From Poteriospumella lacustris (taxonomy: Eukaryota; Sar; Chrysophyceae; Chromulinales; Dinobryaceae), in contig SMOI01000201.1 in NCBI GenBank assembly GCA_008000375.1, forward strand, positions 1 through 60,546: a stretch of 60,546 bases of DNA, read 5' to 3'. Made by a program: the position numbers and the translations under genes. The notes under the pieces were generated by a model. It saw nothing but the letters and a program-made list of their open reading frames with translations. It did no database searches and was not told the origin of the DNA. Shown one piece after another: positions 1-9,784 of this stretch (within the stretch, counting starts at the first letter, position 1; each line of letters starts with the position of its first letter).

Positions 1-110
1 ACAACAAAGTAGACTCAATGTGAGACCGAAGTGCTGTCACTTTCCGCAATTGTTGTGCGGCGTCCTTCGCTTCCATCGTCACACTCGCTACGACTCTCGT
101 AAAAATGTAA

Positions 111-1222
111 CTCCAATCAGACCGACGTGTCTTCGTGGAGTCCTTCCGTAATAATGGCAGGGAGGGTCTCCTCAACCAGACTCAACACTGCATTGAAATC
201 TGTCCACAGCGACAGTATCCGATACGTATCATCGATGATCGATGCCGCCGCCGCGAGCGACGAGCGCTATTGTTGTCATCGTCGTCACGACCAACGCTCT
301 GGGATCCCGTCGACCTCTCTCGCACCTGCCACTTTATGTATGGAATAGAGACAAGGAAACCTCAACTCCAGTCTCTACAGGACGAAAGAAAAAAGTCGCA
401 ATCCCATCGATGCGACGCCGATGTCGTGAAAGAGCGATTCGAATCATTTCTACGAGAGTTATCATTATTATCATTCCCATCGGGTCGGTTCAAAACGATG
501 GAAGAATCATCTGCGAAAGCGATGGCGTTTCCAGCCCTCGATTTTGTTGACGATTCGACTGAACAAATGAAAAAATTACTGGAGCGAGCATATAGTAACC
601 CGCTTGATATTTCACAATCCATTATTCTCACAAAACTCATTCGGGAGAACCCTTCCCTGTGCAAGGTTATTGGTGCCACAGGAGACAGAGTAAGTTGAAG
701 TCCACATCGAGACTGTTGTGCGTAATCTGACTCTGTGCTTTTGTTTGTTTCAAAGCTCCTTGAAATGAGTCGATTCAACAGGTCCATTGTCGTTGAAATT
801 CTTTGCTGCCAGCCGTCACCCGAAGACTTCGACTACTTCTTCATCGACTTTCTGCAATTTCAAGTCCTTTCGCTAGATATCTTGGAAATTCTGGGAGCTA
901 TTATAACCAGAAAAGAATTGAGCGTTTCTCAGTTGGAACACAGCATAGGAACATGTATATCATCGTTGGAACAGATTCGGGATCAATCGACAAAGGTAAC
1001 GATGCCACTGTTTGCCAATGAATTTTCGGTCATAACCTTGTCATGTTGCAGGACAAGCTAGTCAAGGGAATCTGTAGACTTTGTATGCTGTTGCAGCAGT
1101 CTGGTCATCTATCTGAACTACACAATTTGGGAGCGCAGATGCTTTCGTTTTGTGCCAACAATGCCCACGTGAGAGAAGCTGCCACAGTCTATGCAATCAT
1201 CAAGGACTTTAATCAGGGATGA
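111..1222 (+). CDS. CNOT11: CCR4-NOT complex subunit 11 homologue, 5' end unresolved
   Basis: CNOT11 is a subunit of the CCR4-NOT deadenylase complex, which shortens mRNA poly(A) tails; human CNOT11 is about 510 aa. Visible exons: up to 689, 756-995 and 1052-1222, with introns of 66 and 56 nt and both junctions in phase 0. The C-terminal 200 residues follow the conserved CNOT11 end: a KLLERAYSNPL segment, IVVEILCCQPSP, CISSLEQIRDQ, and a last exon ending in REAATVYAIIKDFNQG, which parallels the human REAAGLFRLLKTLD end. The reading frame opens after an in-frame TAA at 108-110 with no convincing ATG. The true start is therefore in an upstream exon, possibly outside the window, and residues encoded before about 480 are uncertain. 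Identification rests on the C-terminus and is fairly firm; the gene model 5' of 480 is not. Confidence 0.7.
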
Positions 1223-1568
1223 ATGATAAGCCCTTTATTACAGCCCAGTATCGGATTCAACGAGCAATTTAAGGAGCTTTTTGTAGTTGACTTATTGTAC
1301 ATATTGTCTTCATTCATAAGGTGTAAGTAAGACTACATCTCCCAGTTGCTGTTGTACCATGCTTGCATGGCGACGATGACATCTCAGACATCTCTGCTGT
1401 CCCATTCCATTCATTCCAAACAGCAGAGGAACGAGTTGCCGCTAGACTTCATCGCATTTGTGGCACTGTGCACTGTTGTTCCCACATTCGAATGGTATTG
1501 TGAACGGTATATTCTACTGTTGTTGTTGTTGTTGTTGTTGTTTGTTCCCTAGCTGGTATCCTTGTACA
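1223..1568. repeat. Intergenic CNOT11-SURF2 with a TTG triplet run
   Basis: This spacer holds the CNOT11 3' flank and the SURF2 promoter. A TTG/TGT triplet run spans about 1517-1544 and ends close to the SURF2 start. An upstream in-frame ATG at 1458 would translate the run as polycysteine before the SURF2 start, so I treat the run as 5' untranslated. I see no gene of its own. Confidence 0.5.
1296..1303 (+). promoter_or_regulatory. TGTACATA element downstream of CNOT11
   Basis: The octamer TGTACATA lies 73 nt after the CNOT11 stop. It matches the PUF/Pumilio consensus UGUANAUA in RNA and recurs on the sense strand just after the stops at 20155, 32767 and 50874. It could be a PUF site or part of a 3'-end signal; neither is demonstrated here. 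Confidence 0.35.
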
Positions 1569-2386
1569 ATGGCCTCTCTTGCTACAATTCTCAGTCAACA
1601 CCGTGATCTCAAATTGCTGCCAAGCAATAGAATCAAGTGCGACGTCACCGGTCATGAATTGCCTCCAGACGTGAATGCTGTTATGGCTCATCTGAATGGA
1701 AAGAAATATAAGAAAGCCCTTGAGTGGTATCGTGTTGACTACTCGAAATATGAGCCGTACATCGTTCCCCATAAATCGGACTCCACCAAGCTCTACTGCA
1801 ATGTAACAAAGCAGGATCTGAATAAGATCCCCGTTCAGATTGAAAAGCACTTTAACGGAAAGAAGTTTCTGAGGTATCAACTGCTGTGGAAAGTATTCGT
1901 GATTGGTGATTCCAATAAGTCTTTGGTTGTGCAGGTTAAAGGAAGAGTTTGATGCCAATCAACAGAAGAAGAATGCATCGCGGAAGAAGCAGAAGAAAGA
2001 AGAAGCGAGCAACGTTGACAGCGAAGAGGAGCCAGAGTTTTGGGTTCGTCGACATCGCGTTTTATACCGTCATGTGCCCGTCTTACTGTGTTGTGATCTA
2101 GATGCCTGATGGATTCGCCGACGATGATGCAGCTGAAGGAGATGATGATAATGATGAAGATGCCGACCTGGATGATCATGATTCTGATGAGGATGTCGAC
2201 GAGGGTGACCAAGACAGCGACGAAGTGGGCGACGATGATGATGACGATGAAGAAATCATCATTACGTCCAAACCTGTGCCGCACAAGAAGATGCAGACGA
2301 AAGCACCAACCAAACCTGTGTCGAAAGCACGCCCACAAAAGGAGCAAAAGAAGGACAGTACCTCGAAAAAACGCAAGAGAACATAG
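1569..2386 (+). CDS. SURF2: Surfeit locus protein 2 (SURF2) homologue
   Basis: Three exons, 1569-1873, 1935-2043 and 2102-2386, give 232 aa; introns are 61 and 58 nt. The N-terminal half follows SURF2: KCDVTGHELPP, a YEPYIVPH motif, KLYCNVTKQDLNKIP, then a basic linker. The FW|MPDGF junction mirrors FWEP of animal SURF2, which supports the second splice. The C-terminus is an acidic Asp-rich stretch followed by a Lys/Arg tail, typical of nuclear or nucleolar proteins. Human SURF2 is about 256 aa and poorly characterised; a role near ribosome assembly has been proposed. I chose ATG 1569 over the in-frame 1458 because the longer form adds a polycysteine run with no counterpart. The last exon is partly duplicated, inverted, at 5287-5463. 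Confidence 0.8.
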
Positions 2387-2444
2387 TTTCTGTGACGAGG
2401 ATCGTCGTGGATGTGTAACTTACGAACTCTTTTCGGCATAGTAT

Positions 2445-3750
2445 CTCCTAATGAACAAAGCTGTGCTTTCAACTCGTAGTGATAAAGTCACCATTCGTTG
2501 TGTAGTTTTAGGTTGCATTCATTGAAGGTTGTATGTATGCCATATGTATCACCACAGTAGCGCTTCACGGTCTGGTGCAATCTGGTCATCTGGGTACCCA
2601 TCCTAGGTGTCGTGACTGATGGCCATCCGCGACACGGTCGGCTTGCCACCACAATAACCACGACACAGTTTCGCCGGACCTGCGAACAAGCTCCATCGAT
2701 CTGTGGTGCCCACTGTGTCCACTGCGGCCATGGTTTTGTTTTGTATGTTTTATCACCGAATTTCGTTCGTCGGGGAGTCACAAAAGAGAGTCTAATATCC
2801 TTTCGTTTAGCAAAGATGTCCAAGACCGCAGAAGAGAAGTTGAAGAACCCTATGCGACAGGTTAAGGTCGACAAGCTGATCATCAACTGCTGCGTTGGTG
2901 AGTCTGGTGATAGACTTACTCGTGCCGCCAAGGTTTTGGAGCAGTTGACTGGCAGCAAGCCTGTCTACTCCAAGGGTAATTGATTCCTTCCAGTTCAATC
3001 TATCGACACAATCATATGCTGATTGCCTGCAATTTTGTTTTGTATAGCTCGCTACACCGTGAGAACCTTCGGTATTAGAAGAAACGAAAAGATTGCCGTC
3101 CATGTCACGGTAAGTAGGAAATGCTCGCGCGATTTTTATTTTCAGCATCGTATTGACCATTGAATTCTTTTCACATTTTACAGATCAGAGGCTTCAAGGC
3201 CAACGAGATCTTGGACCGTGGTCTTAAGGTCAAGGAGTACGAGTTGAAGAAGAAGAACTTCTCCAACACCGGCTGCTTCGGTTTCGGTATCAACGAGCAC
3301 ATCGATCTTGGTATCAAGTACGATCCTGCCACTGGTATCTTCGGTATGGATTTCTTCATCGTCCTGATGAGACCTGGCTACCGTGTGTCCAAGAGAAAGA
3401 TCTGCCCTGGCAGAATTGGAAACAAGCATCGCGTCACAAAGGAAGACGCCATGAAGTGGTTCCAGGATAAGTACGAGGGTATCATCCTCTAAACGCTGTA
3501 AACATATTATTCTCTCTGCAAGTCTAACCCCTCAGAGTTCCCGTGTTTCGTTTCTTGCCTTGCTGATGTTCCTGCTTTGTTCTTGCGCCGCATTTCTCGC
3601 GATCTCTTGCCATCCTGATGGAGATGGCCCTAGCCTGTGTTCCTTGCCATCTTGTAGGGAAACGGATCGCTTCGCCGTGGAGCCAATGGCGCAGTTGGGC
3701 ATAAGAAGCCACCGCGAACTCGTCGTACCGAGAGGGACCACATCAAGACC
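2445..3750 (+). repeat. Inverted duplication 1, left arm (RPL11)
   Basis: Position x in this arm pairs with position 7673-x on the other strand, with no insertion or deletion seen. I found no mismatch between 2445-3750 and 3923-5228 (1306 bp). Outside 2445, similarity continues to about 2211 but with substitutions, the first at 2444/5229. The arm holds the whole RPL11 gene, its introns, its upstream region and about 258 bp of 3' flank. Confidence 0.9.
2816..3492 (+). CDS. RPL11: 60S ribosomal protein L11 (uL5), copy 1
   Basis: uL5 is a component of the large ribosomal subunit that contacts 5S rRNA in the central protuberance. Exons 2816-2975, 3048-3109 and 3184-3492 encode 176 aa, close to the usual 175-180. 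Conserved stretches include [76 protein letters not shown] and a terminal YEGIIL. The start ATG fits the family, and a TTTAG a few bases upstream may be the 3' end of a 5'-UTR intron. The gene is repeated without visible change, introns included, in opposite orientation at 4181-4857, so the two copies are tail to tail and encode the same protein. Confidence 0.95.
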
Positions 3751-3922
3751 ATCTGCTAAGCTGTGCAGTGCATCGTACGCTCTCTGTAACTCTTAATTGC
3801 TCCCAGGAAATTGAAACAAAAATTGAATGTGTTGTTTATCAATTAACTGTATTTCAATTAAGAAGTTTGACAAAGAGAGAAGTATAGAGGTTCAGTAAAA
3901 AACGTTACGCAACCCAGCAGAG
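3751..3922. other. Spacer of inverted duplication 1
   Basis: This 172-bp unique, AT-rich segment separates the two arms and shows no internal symmetry across the axis near 3836. It joins the 3' flanks of the two RPL11 copies. I see no coding capacity in it. Confidence 0.7.
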
Positions 3923-5228
3923 TGTCTTGATGTGGTCCCTCTCGGTACGACGAGTTCGCGGTGGCTTCTTATGCCCAACTGCGCCATTGGCTCCACGGCG
4001 AAGCGATCCGTTTCCCTACAAGATGGCAAGGAACACAGGCTAGGGCCATCTCCATCAGGATGGCAAGAGATCGCGAGAAATGCGGCGCAAGAACAAAGCA
4101 GGAACATCAGCAAGGCAAGAAACGAAACACGGGAACTCTGAGGGGTTAGACTTGCAGAGAGAATAATATGTTTACAGCGTTTAGAGGATGATACCCTCGT
4201 ACTTATCCTGGAACCACTTCATGGCGTCTTCCTTTGTGACGCGATGCTTGTTTCCAATTCTGCCAGGGCAGATCTTTCTCTTGGACACACGGTAGCCAGG
4301 TCTCATCAGGACGATGAAGAAATCCATACCGAAGATACCAGTGGCAGGATCGTACTTGATACCAAGATCGATGTGCTCGTTGATACCGAAACCGAAGCAG
4401 CCGGTGTTGGAGAAGTTCTTCTTCTTCAACTCGTACTCCTTGACCTTAAGACCACGGTCCAAGATCTCGTTGGCCTTGAAGCCTCTGATCTGTAAAATGT
4501 GAAAAGAATTCAATGGTCAATACGATGCTGAAAATAAAAATCGCGCGAGCATTTCCTACTTACCGTGACATGGACGGCAATCTTTTCGTTTCTTCTAATA
4601 CCGAAGGTTCTCACGGTGTAGCGAGCTATACAAAACAAAATTGCAGGCAATCAGCATATGATTGTGTCGATAGATTGAACTGGAAGGAATCAATTACCCT
4701 TGGAGTAGACAGGCTTGCTGCCAGTCAACTGCTCCAAAACCTTGGCGGCACGAGTAAGTCTATCACCAGACTCACCAACGCAGCAGTTGATGATCAGCTT
4801 GTCGACCTTAACCTGTCGCATAGGGTTCTTCAACTTCTCTTCTGCGGTCTTGGACATCTTTGCTAAACGAAAGGATATTAGACTCTCTTTTGTGACTCCC
4901 CGACGAACGAAATTCGGTGATAAAACATACAAAACAAAACCATGGCCGCAGTGGACACAGTGGGCACCACAGATCGATGGAGCTTGTTCGCAGGTCCGGC
5001 GAAACTGTGTCGTGGTTATTGTGGTGGCAAGCCGACCGTGTCGCGGATGGCCATCAGTCACGACACCTAGGATGGGTACCCAGATGACCAGATTGCACCA
5101 GACCGTGAAGCGCTACTGTGGTGATACATATGGCATACATACAACCTTCAATGAATGCAACCTAAAACTACACAACGAATGGTGACTTTATCACTACGAG
5201 TTGAAAGCACAGCTTTGTTCATTAGGAG
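3923..5228 (-). repeat. Inverted duplication 1, right arm (RPL11)
   Basis: Reverse complement of 2445-3750. Identity is lost outward at 5229, where the sequence becomes a diverged copy of the SURF2 3' end. A perfect inner part with decayed outer parts is the pattern expected if the arms are kept alike by gene conversion. Confidence 0.9.
4181..4857 (-). CDS. RPL11: 60S ribosomal protein L11 (uL5), copy 2
   Basis: Second copy of the 176-aa uL5 gene, on the minus strand. Exons are 4698-4857, 4564-4625 and 4181-4489, the exact mirror of copy 1 (coordinates sum to 7673). Protein, introns and the flanks inside the arm show no difference from copy 1, including the region upstream of the ATG, so both copies carry the same promoter sequence and probably both contribute transcript. 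The stop codon faces that of copy 1 across 688 bp. Two identical copies cannot be separated by short-read expression data. Confidence 0.95.
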
Positions 5229-5286
5229 TTACTATGCCGAAAAGAGTTCGTAAGTTACACATCCACGACAATCCTCGTCACAGAAA

Positions 5287-5463
5287 CTATGTTCTCTTGC
5301 GCTTTTTCGAGGTACTGTCCTTCTTTTGCTCCTTTTGTGGGCGTGCTTTCGATACAAGCTTGGTTGGTGCTTTCGTCTGCATCTTCTTGTGCAGCACAGG
5401 TTTGGATGTAATGATGATTTCTTCATCGTCATCATTGCCGACGTCCGCTTCATCGCTGTCTCG
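5287..5463 (-). pseudogene. Detached SURF2 last-exon fragment
   Basis: The outer part of the right arm aligns with the SURF2 last exon from about 2211 to its TAG at 2386, with scattered substitutions and no indel. It retains the acidic run and the Lys/Arg-rich end with the same stop codon, but lacks the first two exons and any start. It begins about 20 bp beyond the stop of the LRR gene on the same strand and happens to be in that gene's frame. Two in-frame TGA codons (5482-5484 and 5476-5478) intervene, so it is most simply a relic lying in the LRR 3' flank. Confidence 0.65.
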
Positions 5464-5481
5464 CCAAAACCGATGTCATGT

Positions 5482-6396
5482 TCAGGATGGTTGAGCATTT
5501 CGTCGCGACGATATTTGGTCAAGATGCTGCTTAGCGCTACCCTTCAATCGCTGCATGACGTCTTCAAATGAACTCTTTTCGGTATCATTTTTGCGTCGCA
5601 AATCCTCAATGCCTCGTTTGTATCGCTCCTCCAATGTCCCAATGCTGTCGGGTGTAGTCTCAAAGTGATCCTTTTTGGACTGAAGACGCTTTCTTTTCGA
5701 GTTCTCCATTGCAAGATTTGCCTCTTCGTTTAATTCCTGAGCAATTGATGAAATACGGATCAGCCAATAAGCAAACAAGCAGTCACCTCTGTGACGCGAT
5801 CGTACCTTGACAACACTATCAATGTTGAAGTTTTGGATGCTTTGAAGCTTGCACTTTCTGTCAACGATGTATTTTAAAACTTCGTCGGCATTTACAGGAC
5901 CTTTCGGGGCCACGACTTCCTCATCTTCGGTGTGAGATTCAGCGTCGTTCTCGTCATCGTCGGCACTTTCTTTCTCAACAGCTTCTGACACATCCTCTTC
6001 GGCACTGGAAACCTCCTCAATGGCGATACCGAGCTCAGGAAAGCAATCCTGCAGCTTTCCTAAGGCCTCTTCATCAGAGGCACAAGGATTTCCGGTTAGT
6101 ACAATAGTGGCTAACCCTTTCGGTAAAAACCTCATCGACGAAAGCAACGTCTCGGGCGTTATCTCATTGAATGATACATCTAACAGCTGCAGTCCACTCA
6201 GAAGCTTTAGATTGCTGAACGTCTTGATTTTATTTCTTTGCAAATTGAGTTCCTTGATGTGACTGAACAATTCCAAGTTGTCAATTTCGTGGATGTTCGA
6301 GTTGTCCAAGTCGAGACGACTAATGATGTCAATGTCATCCGCATCCGTGATGGAAGGGTTTTTCCGACATATCAAAGAAAACGATATGGACGTCAT
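5482..6396 (-). CDS. Leucine-rich repeat protein, LRRC46-like
   Basis: Two exons (5806-6396 and 5482-5736) with a 69-nt phase-0 intron give 281 aa. The first 120 residues are LRRs of the SDS22 type (LDLDNSNIHEIDNLELF, LNLQRNKIKTFSNLKLL, LLDVSFNEI), closed by a cap with LTGNPCASDEE, similar to the LRRC46 cap. An acidic linker (about 135-170) is followed by a charged, probably coiled-coil region to the end. I start at ATG 6396; the frame extends a few codons upstream but only from TTG. LRRC46 is linked to cilia and flagella in animals. The match is to fold and layout, so protein-protein docking is the safe statement. Its 3' end abuts the SURF2 relic, so the right arm of duplication 1 lies immediately beside it. 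Confidence 0.7.
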   Translation of the reverse strand: MTSISFSLICRKNPSITDADDIDIISRLDLDNSNIHEIDNLELFSHIKELNLQRNKIKTFSNLKLLSGLQLLDVSFNEITPETLLSSMRFLPKGLATIVLTGNPCASDEEALGKLQDCFPELGIAIEEVSSAEEDVSEAVEKESADDDENDAESHTEDEEVVAPKGPVNADEVLKYIVDRKCKLQSIQNFNIDSVVKVRSRHRGDCLFAYWLIRISSIAQELNEEANLAMENSKRKRLQSKKDHFETTPDSIGTLEERYKRGIEDLRRKNDTEKSSFEDVMQRLKGSAKQHLDQISSRRNAQPS

Positions 6397-6648
6397 AGAC
6401 GGCGCTGAATATAACAATGCAAGTGAGGGTCAGCGAATGGAATATGGGTCTTTCATTTCGAAAACACTACAAATAACCAGAGTCGTTGCAGTTTGGAGTC
6501 GTTGGAAGTCGCCAGATAGACACGACGACGATGTTGAACTCAAAGTCCCCACTTGTGCCTATGCTATCCCAGATAGGACCTCTTCAAGTGTCACTTGACA
6601 CTTGTCTGTAGTATGACAACTCAGACCGTCCTCCCTGAAAGACCGTCT

Positions 6649-6684
6649 AACTTGACGTCGGTTTTTCGAATATATTCAAACGCC
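6649..6684 (+). promoter_or_regulatory. Conserved promoter block upstream of RPA2 copy 1
   Basis: This 36-bp block recurs inverted at 9631-9666 with a single mismatch (35/36), while the 80-100 bp between it and the near-identical gene body has diverged with indels. It holds a CRE-like TTGACGTCGG, a T-run and the palindrome TTCGAA. It lies 130 bp upstream of the ATG. Preservation against a decayed background suggests a transcription-factor or initiation element. Confidence 0.45.
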
Positions 6685-6764
6685 ACGACGCCCCGCTCCG
6701 CTCTGGCGATAAATAACAGTGGCATGGCAGCACAGATCGTTCTCATTGATTGGCATTCTTTGGG

Positions 6765-8000
6765 AGGTATACACATCACTTTGAAGTCATTGTTTGTTTG
6801 AAGCATCATCGACCATGAGCTACGGATTTGAATACGGTAATAGTGGATTCGGTGGAGGATTCAACCCCATGGAAGGTTATGGAGCCGGAGGCGGAGATGG
6901 AGCTGGATACGGTGGCGGAGGATTCGGCTTCGGCGACATGGGTGGTGGATTCATGGGCGGCGCCGAGGAGCAAAAAAAGAGCGGCGAAAAGAAGGTAGGA
7001 CGCCACCAACGGAAACTGTTGCTGCGACAGTCTTGCGATGCTGACGATCTGTTGCTGCGTCGTAGTCTCGCGATCGCCAGAACTTCATGCCTGTGACACT
7101 GAAGCAGTTGAGCTCGAGCCGTGGCGGAGACGAAGTGTATCGCGTGGACGATGTGGAGCTGCACACCGTCAAGCTGGTGGGCACCATCTCCCAGTTCCAC
7201 GACGAGACGACCAACTACAGCTTCAAGATCAACGATGGCACCGGTGAGATCGACTGCAAGAAGTGGAAGGACAACGATTCTCCGTCGATTTTCAATGCTC
7301 TTCGGGAGGGTCAAACGGCCCGGGTGGTCGGCACCATCCGTGAATTCGCCGGTCGGTCGCATTTGTTGGTGTACAGCGTCGCTCCCGTGACGAACTTCAA
7401 CGAGGTCACGCATCACATTTTGGATGTCATTTTCACGCATCTGCAGAACACCAAGGGCAAAGTGCCGGTACGTATTCAGCTGTTGTTGTTCGCTCTTGTG
7501 ACGCACATCTGTTGGCTTATCGTCGGTCGCGTTTCTTGCAACAGTCTGCCGCTGGCGTCGCGCCCGCAGCTCCCACTGGAACGCACAGCTTCGGAACACC
7601 GGGTAAGACCTTTATTAACCGTTGGGCTGGTCCTGGTGCACAGCAGTAGCTTACAGAGATGTGTCGTGATACAGCTCGCGGACAGGGAATCAGCTTGAAC
7701 AATCAGAAGAGACCCGACAACCGCCTCGAAGAAGAGGTACATCGACTGCTCATGATTTCGTTGCACATCTCATCGTCTCATCGTCTCGTTTCTGTGTGTT
7801 GCAGGTGTACACCGCTTATCTCAGCGGCGGATCTCGCCAGGAAGGCTTACACAACAGTGAAGTCATGCGGATACTGCGAGGGAACGGCGTGACCATCTCG
7901 CAAGAGCAGATGATCCGTATCGCCGATCAGCTCTGCGACGACGGCCGGTTGTACACAACCGTCGACGAGGAGCATCGCCGACCAACCATCAGCGATGCGT
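6765..8000 (+). repeat. Inverted duplication 2, left arm (RPA2)
   Basis: Position x pairs with 16329-x. I saw no mismatch or indel over 1236 bp (6765-8000 against 8329-9564). Outside 6765, weaker similarity with indels continues to about 6649. On the inner side identity ends at the first base of the RPA2 stop codon: TGA in this copy, TAA in the other. Confidence 0.9.
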
Positions 8001-8002
8001 GA
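6815..8002 (+). CDS. RPA2: Replication protein A 32-kDa subunit, copy 1
   Basis: RPA2 is the middle subunit of the heterotrimeric ssDNA-binding complex of DNA replication, repair and recombination. Five exons, 6815-6994, 7081-7467, 7545-7602, 7657-7736 and 7805-8002, sum to 903 nt (300 aa). Layout: a Gly-rich N-terminus (1-60) where animal RPA2 has its phosphorylated tail, an OB fold (about 62-175: LKQLSS, VKLVGTISQF, INDGTGEIDCKKW, REGQTARVVGTIREF), a linker, and a C-terminal winged helix ending RLYTTVDEEHRRPT, like the human HIYSTVDDDHF. The fourth splice site was placed so that the frame continues into GQGISLNNQ. The stop is TGA. An identical gene lies tail to tail at 8327-9514. Confidence 0.92.
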
Positions 8003-8328
8003 GGCATTCGCTGAAGCGCTCTGGCTTTCCTTGGTATATGTAATTGTTGTAACAGATCGTAACTGCCTTGTACATGTCTACTCTTCGCTCTCTGTTGTAC
8101 GTTCTTTTCTCGACGACCCCCACACGTGGTCCCGAGTGCGAACTGGGTTCGCAATCATGCAGCGTAGTCCATCTGTTTGCATGCTATCTATATGTAGCGT
8201 TCCCCATGATTTTGGAGCATGGAAGGAATGACCGCACAGAGCGACGACAGAAAGGTAGAGGAGAGATAGTTGGCAGCTTTACAAATACATATTACCAACG
8301 GATCAACGTCAGATCAGAAGTGCGCTTT
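8001..8328. other. Spacer of inverted duplication 2
   Basis: The 328-bp unique spacer holds both RPA2 3' flanks, which are unrelated to each other in sequence. The copy-1 side has a TGTACATG about 70 bp after the stop. The copies thus share coding and intron sequence but end in different 3' UTRs, which would allow transcript-specific measurement. Confidence 0.7.
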
Positions 8329-9514
8329 ACGCATCGCTGATGGTTGGTCGGCGATGCTCCTCGTCGACGGTTGTGTACAACCGGCCGTCGTCGCAGAGCT
8401 GATCGGCGATACGGATCATCTGCTCTTGCGAGATGGTCACGCCGTTCCCTCGCAGTATCCGCATGACTTCACTGTTGTGTAAGCCTTCCTGGCGAGATCC
8501 GCCGCTGAGATAAGCGGTGTACACCTGCAACACACAGAAACGAGACGATGAGACGATGAGATGTGCAACGAAATCATGAGCAGTCGATGTACCTCTTCTT
8601 CGAGGCGGTTGTCGGGTCTCTTCTGATTGTTCAAGCTGATTCCCTGTCCGCGAGCTGTATCACGACACATCTCTGTAAGCTACTGCTGTGCACCAGGACC
8701 AGCCCAACGGTTAATAAAGGTCTTACCCGGTGTTCCGAAGCTGTGCGTTCCAGTGGGAGCTGCGGGCGCGACGCCAGCGGCAGACTGTTGCAAGAAACGC
8801 GACCGACGATAAGCCAACAGATGTGCGTCACAAGAGCGAACAACAACAGCTGAATACGTACCGGCACTTTGCCCTTGGTGTTCTGCAGATGCGTGAAAAT
8901 GACATCCAAAATGTGATGCGTGACCTCGTTGAAGTTCGTCACGGGAGCGACGCTGTACACCAACAAATGCGACCGACCGGCGAATTCACGGATGGTGCCG
9001 ACCACCCGGGCCGTTTGACCCTCCCGAAGAGCATTGAAAATCGACGGAGAATCGTTGTCCTTCCACTTCTTGCAGTCGATCTCACCGGTGCCATCGTTGA
9101 TCTTGAAGCTGTAGTTGGTCGTCTCGTCGTGGAACTGGGAGATGGTGCCCACCAGCTTGACGGTGTGCAGCTCCACATCGTCCACGCGATACACTTCGTC
9201 TCCGCCACGGCTCGAGCTCAACTGCTTCAGTGTCACAGGCATGAAGTTCTGGCGATCGCGAGACTACGACGCAGCAACAGATCGTCAGCATCGCAAGACT
9301 GTCGCAGCAACAGTTTCCGTTGGTGGCGTCCTACCTTCTTTTCGCCGCTCTTTTTTTGCTCCTCGGCGCCGCCCATGAATCCACCACCCATGTCGCCGAA
9401 GCCGAATCCTCCGCCACCGTATCCAGCTCCATCTCCGCCTCCGGCTCCATAACCTTCCATGGGGTTGAATCCTCCACCGAATCCACTATTACCGTATTCA
9501 AATCCGTAGCTCAT
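8327..9514 (-). CDS. RPA2: Replication protein A 32-kDa subunit, copy 2
   Basis: Mirror copy of the 300-aa RPA2 gene. Exons on the minus strand are 9335-9514, 8862-9248, 8727-8784, 8593-8672 and 8327-8524 (coordinates sum to 16329 with copy 1). Protein and introns show no difference. The stop is TAA rather than TGA, the 3' UTR is unrelated to that of copy 1, and the promoter differs by several indels apart from the block at 9631-9666. The two genes can therefore differ in transcript level and stability while making the same protein. Confidence 0.92.
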
Positions 9515-9564
9515 GGTCGATGATGCTTCAAACAAACAATGACTTCAAAGTGATGTGTATACCT
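8329..9564 (-). repeat. Inverted duplication 2, right arm (RPA2)
   Basis: Reverse complement of 6765-8000. From 9565 outward, similarity to the left flank is interrupted by indels and ends near 9680. Beyond it lies the DUF3883 gene. Confidence 0.9.
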
Positions 9565-9630
9565 GCCAATCAATGGGGACGATCTGTTATCGCCAGCAGC
9601 GGAGCGGGGTCGACCATCGCGTCGCGTCGC

Positions 9631-9666
9631 GGCGTTTGAAAATATTCGAAAAACCGACGTCAAGTT
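9631..9666 (-). promoter_or_regulatory. Conserved promoter block upstream of RPA2 copy 2
   Basis: Inverted partner of 6649-6684, 35 of 36 bases identical, 116 bp upstream of the copy-2 ATG. Spacing to the gene differs from copy 1 (130 bp) because of indels in between, so its conservation is not simply part of the homogenised arm. Confidence 0.45.
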
Positions 9667-9784
9667 TGACGTTTTGTTTGTCGTGTGTCGTTGTTTTTGA
9701 AACGGTCGGCGGTCAGCCGGTAGGGTTAGGTGGGTATACATATTTACAGGTGGTACAGGTACCGGTACAGGGCACAGGCAGGGC

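Noticed and set aside
3500-4150. Open frames of 60-78 codons in the RPL11 3' flanks, present in both arms
   Set aside because: They occur twice only because the arms are duplicated. The translation is unlike any protein and lacks start context.
5287-6396. A single LRR-SURF2 fusion gene by readthrough
   Set aside because: Two in-frame TGA codons separate the two parts, and I found no splice pair that removes them cleanly.
2211-9680. The two inverted duplications as pure assembly artefacts
   Set aside because: Unique spacers, different stop codons in RPA2, unrelated 3' UTRs and diverged outer arms would not arise from collapsing or mirroring one locus. Read-depth data would still be needed to close the question.
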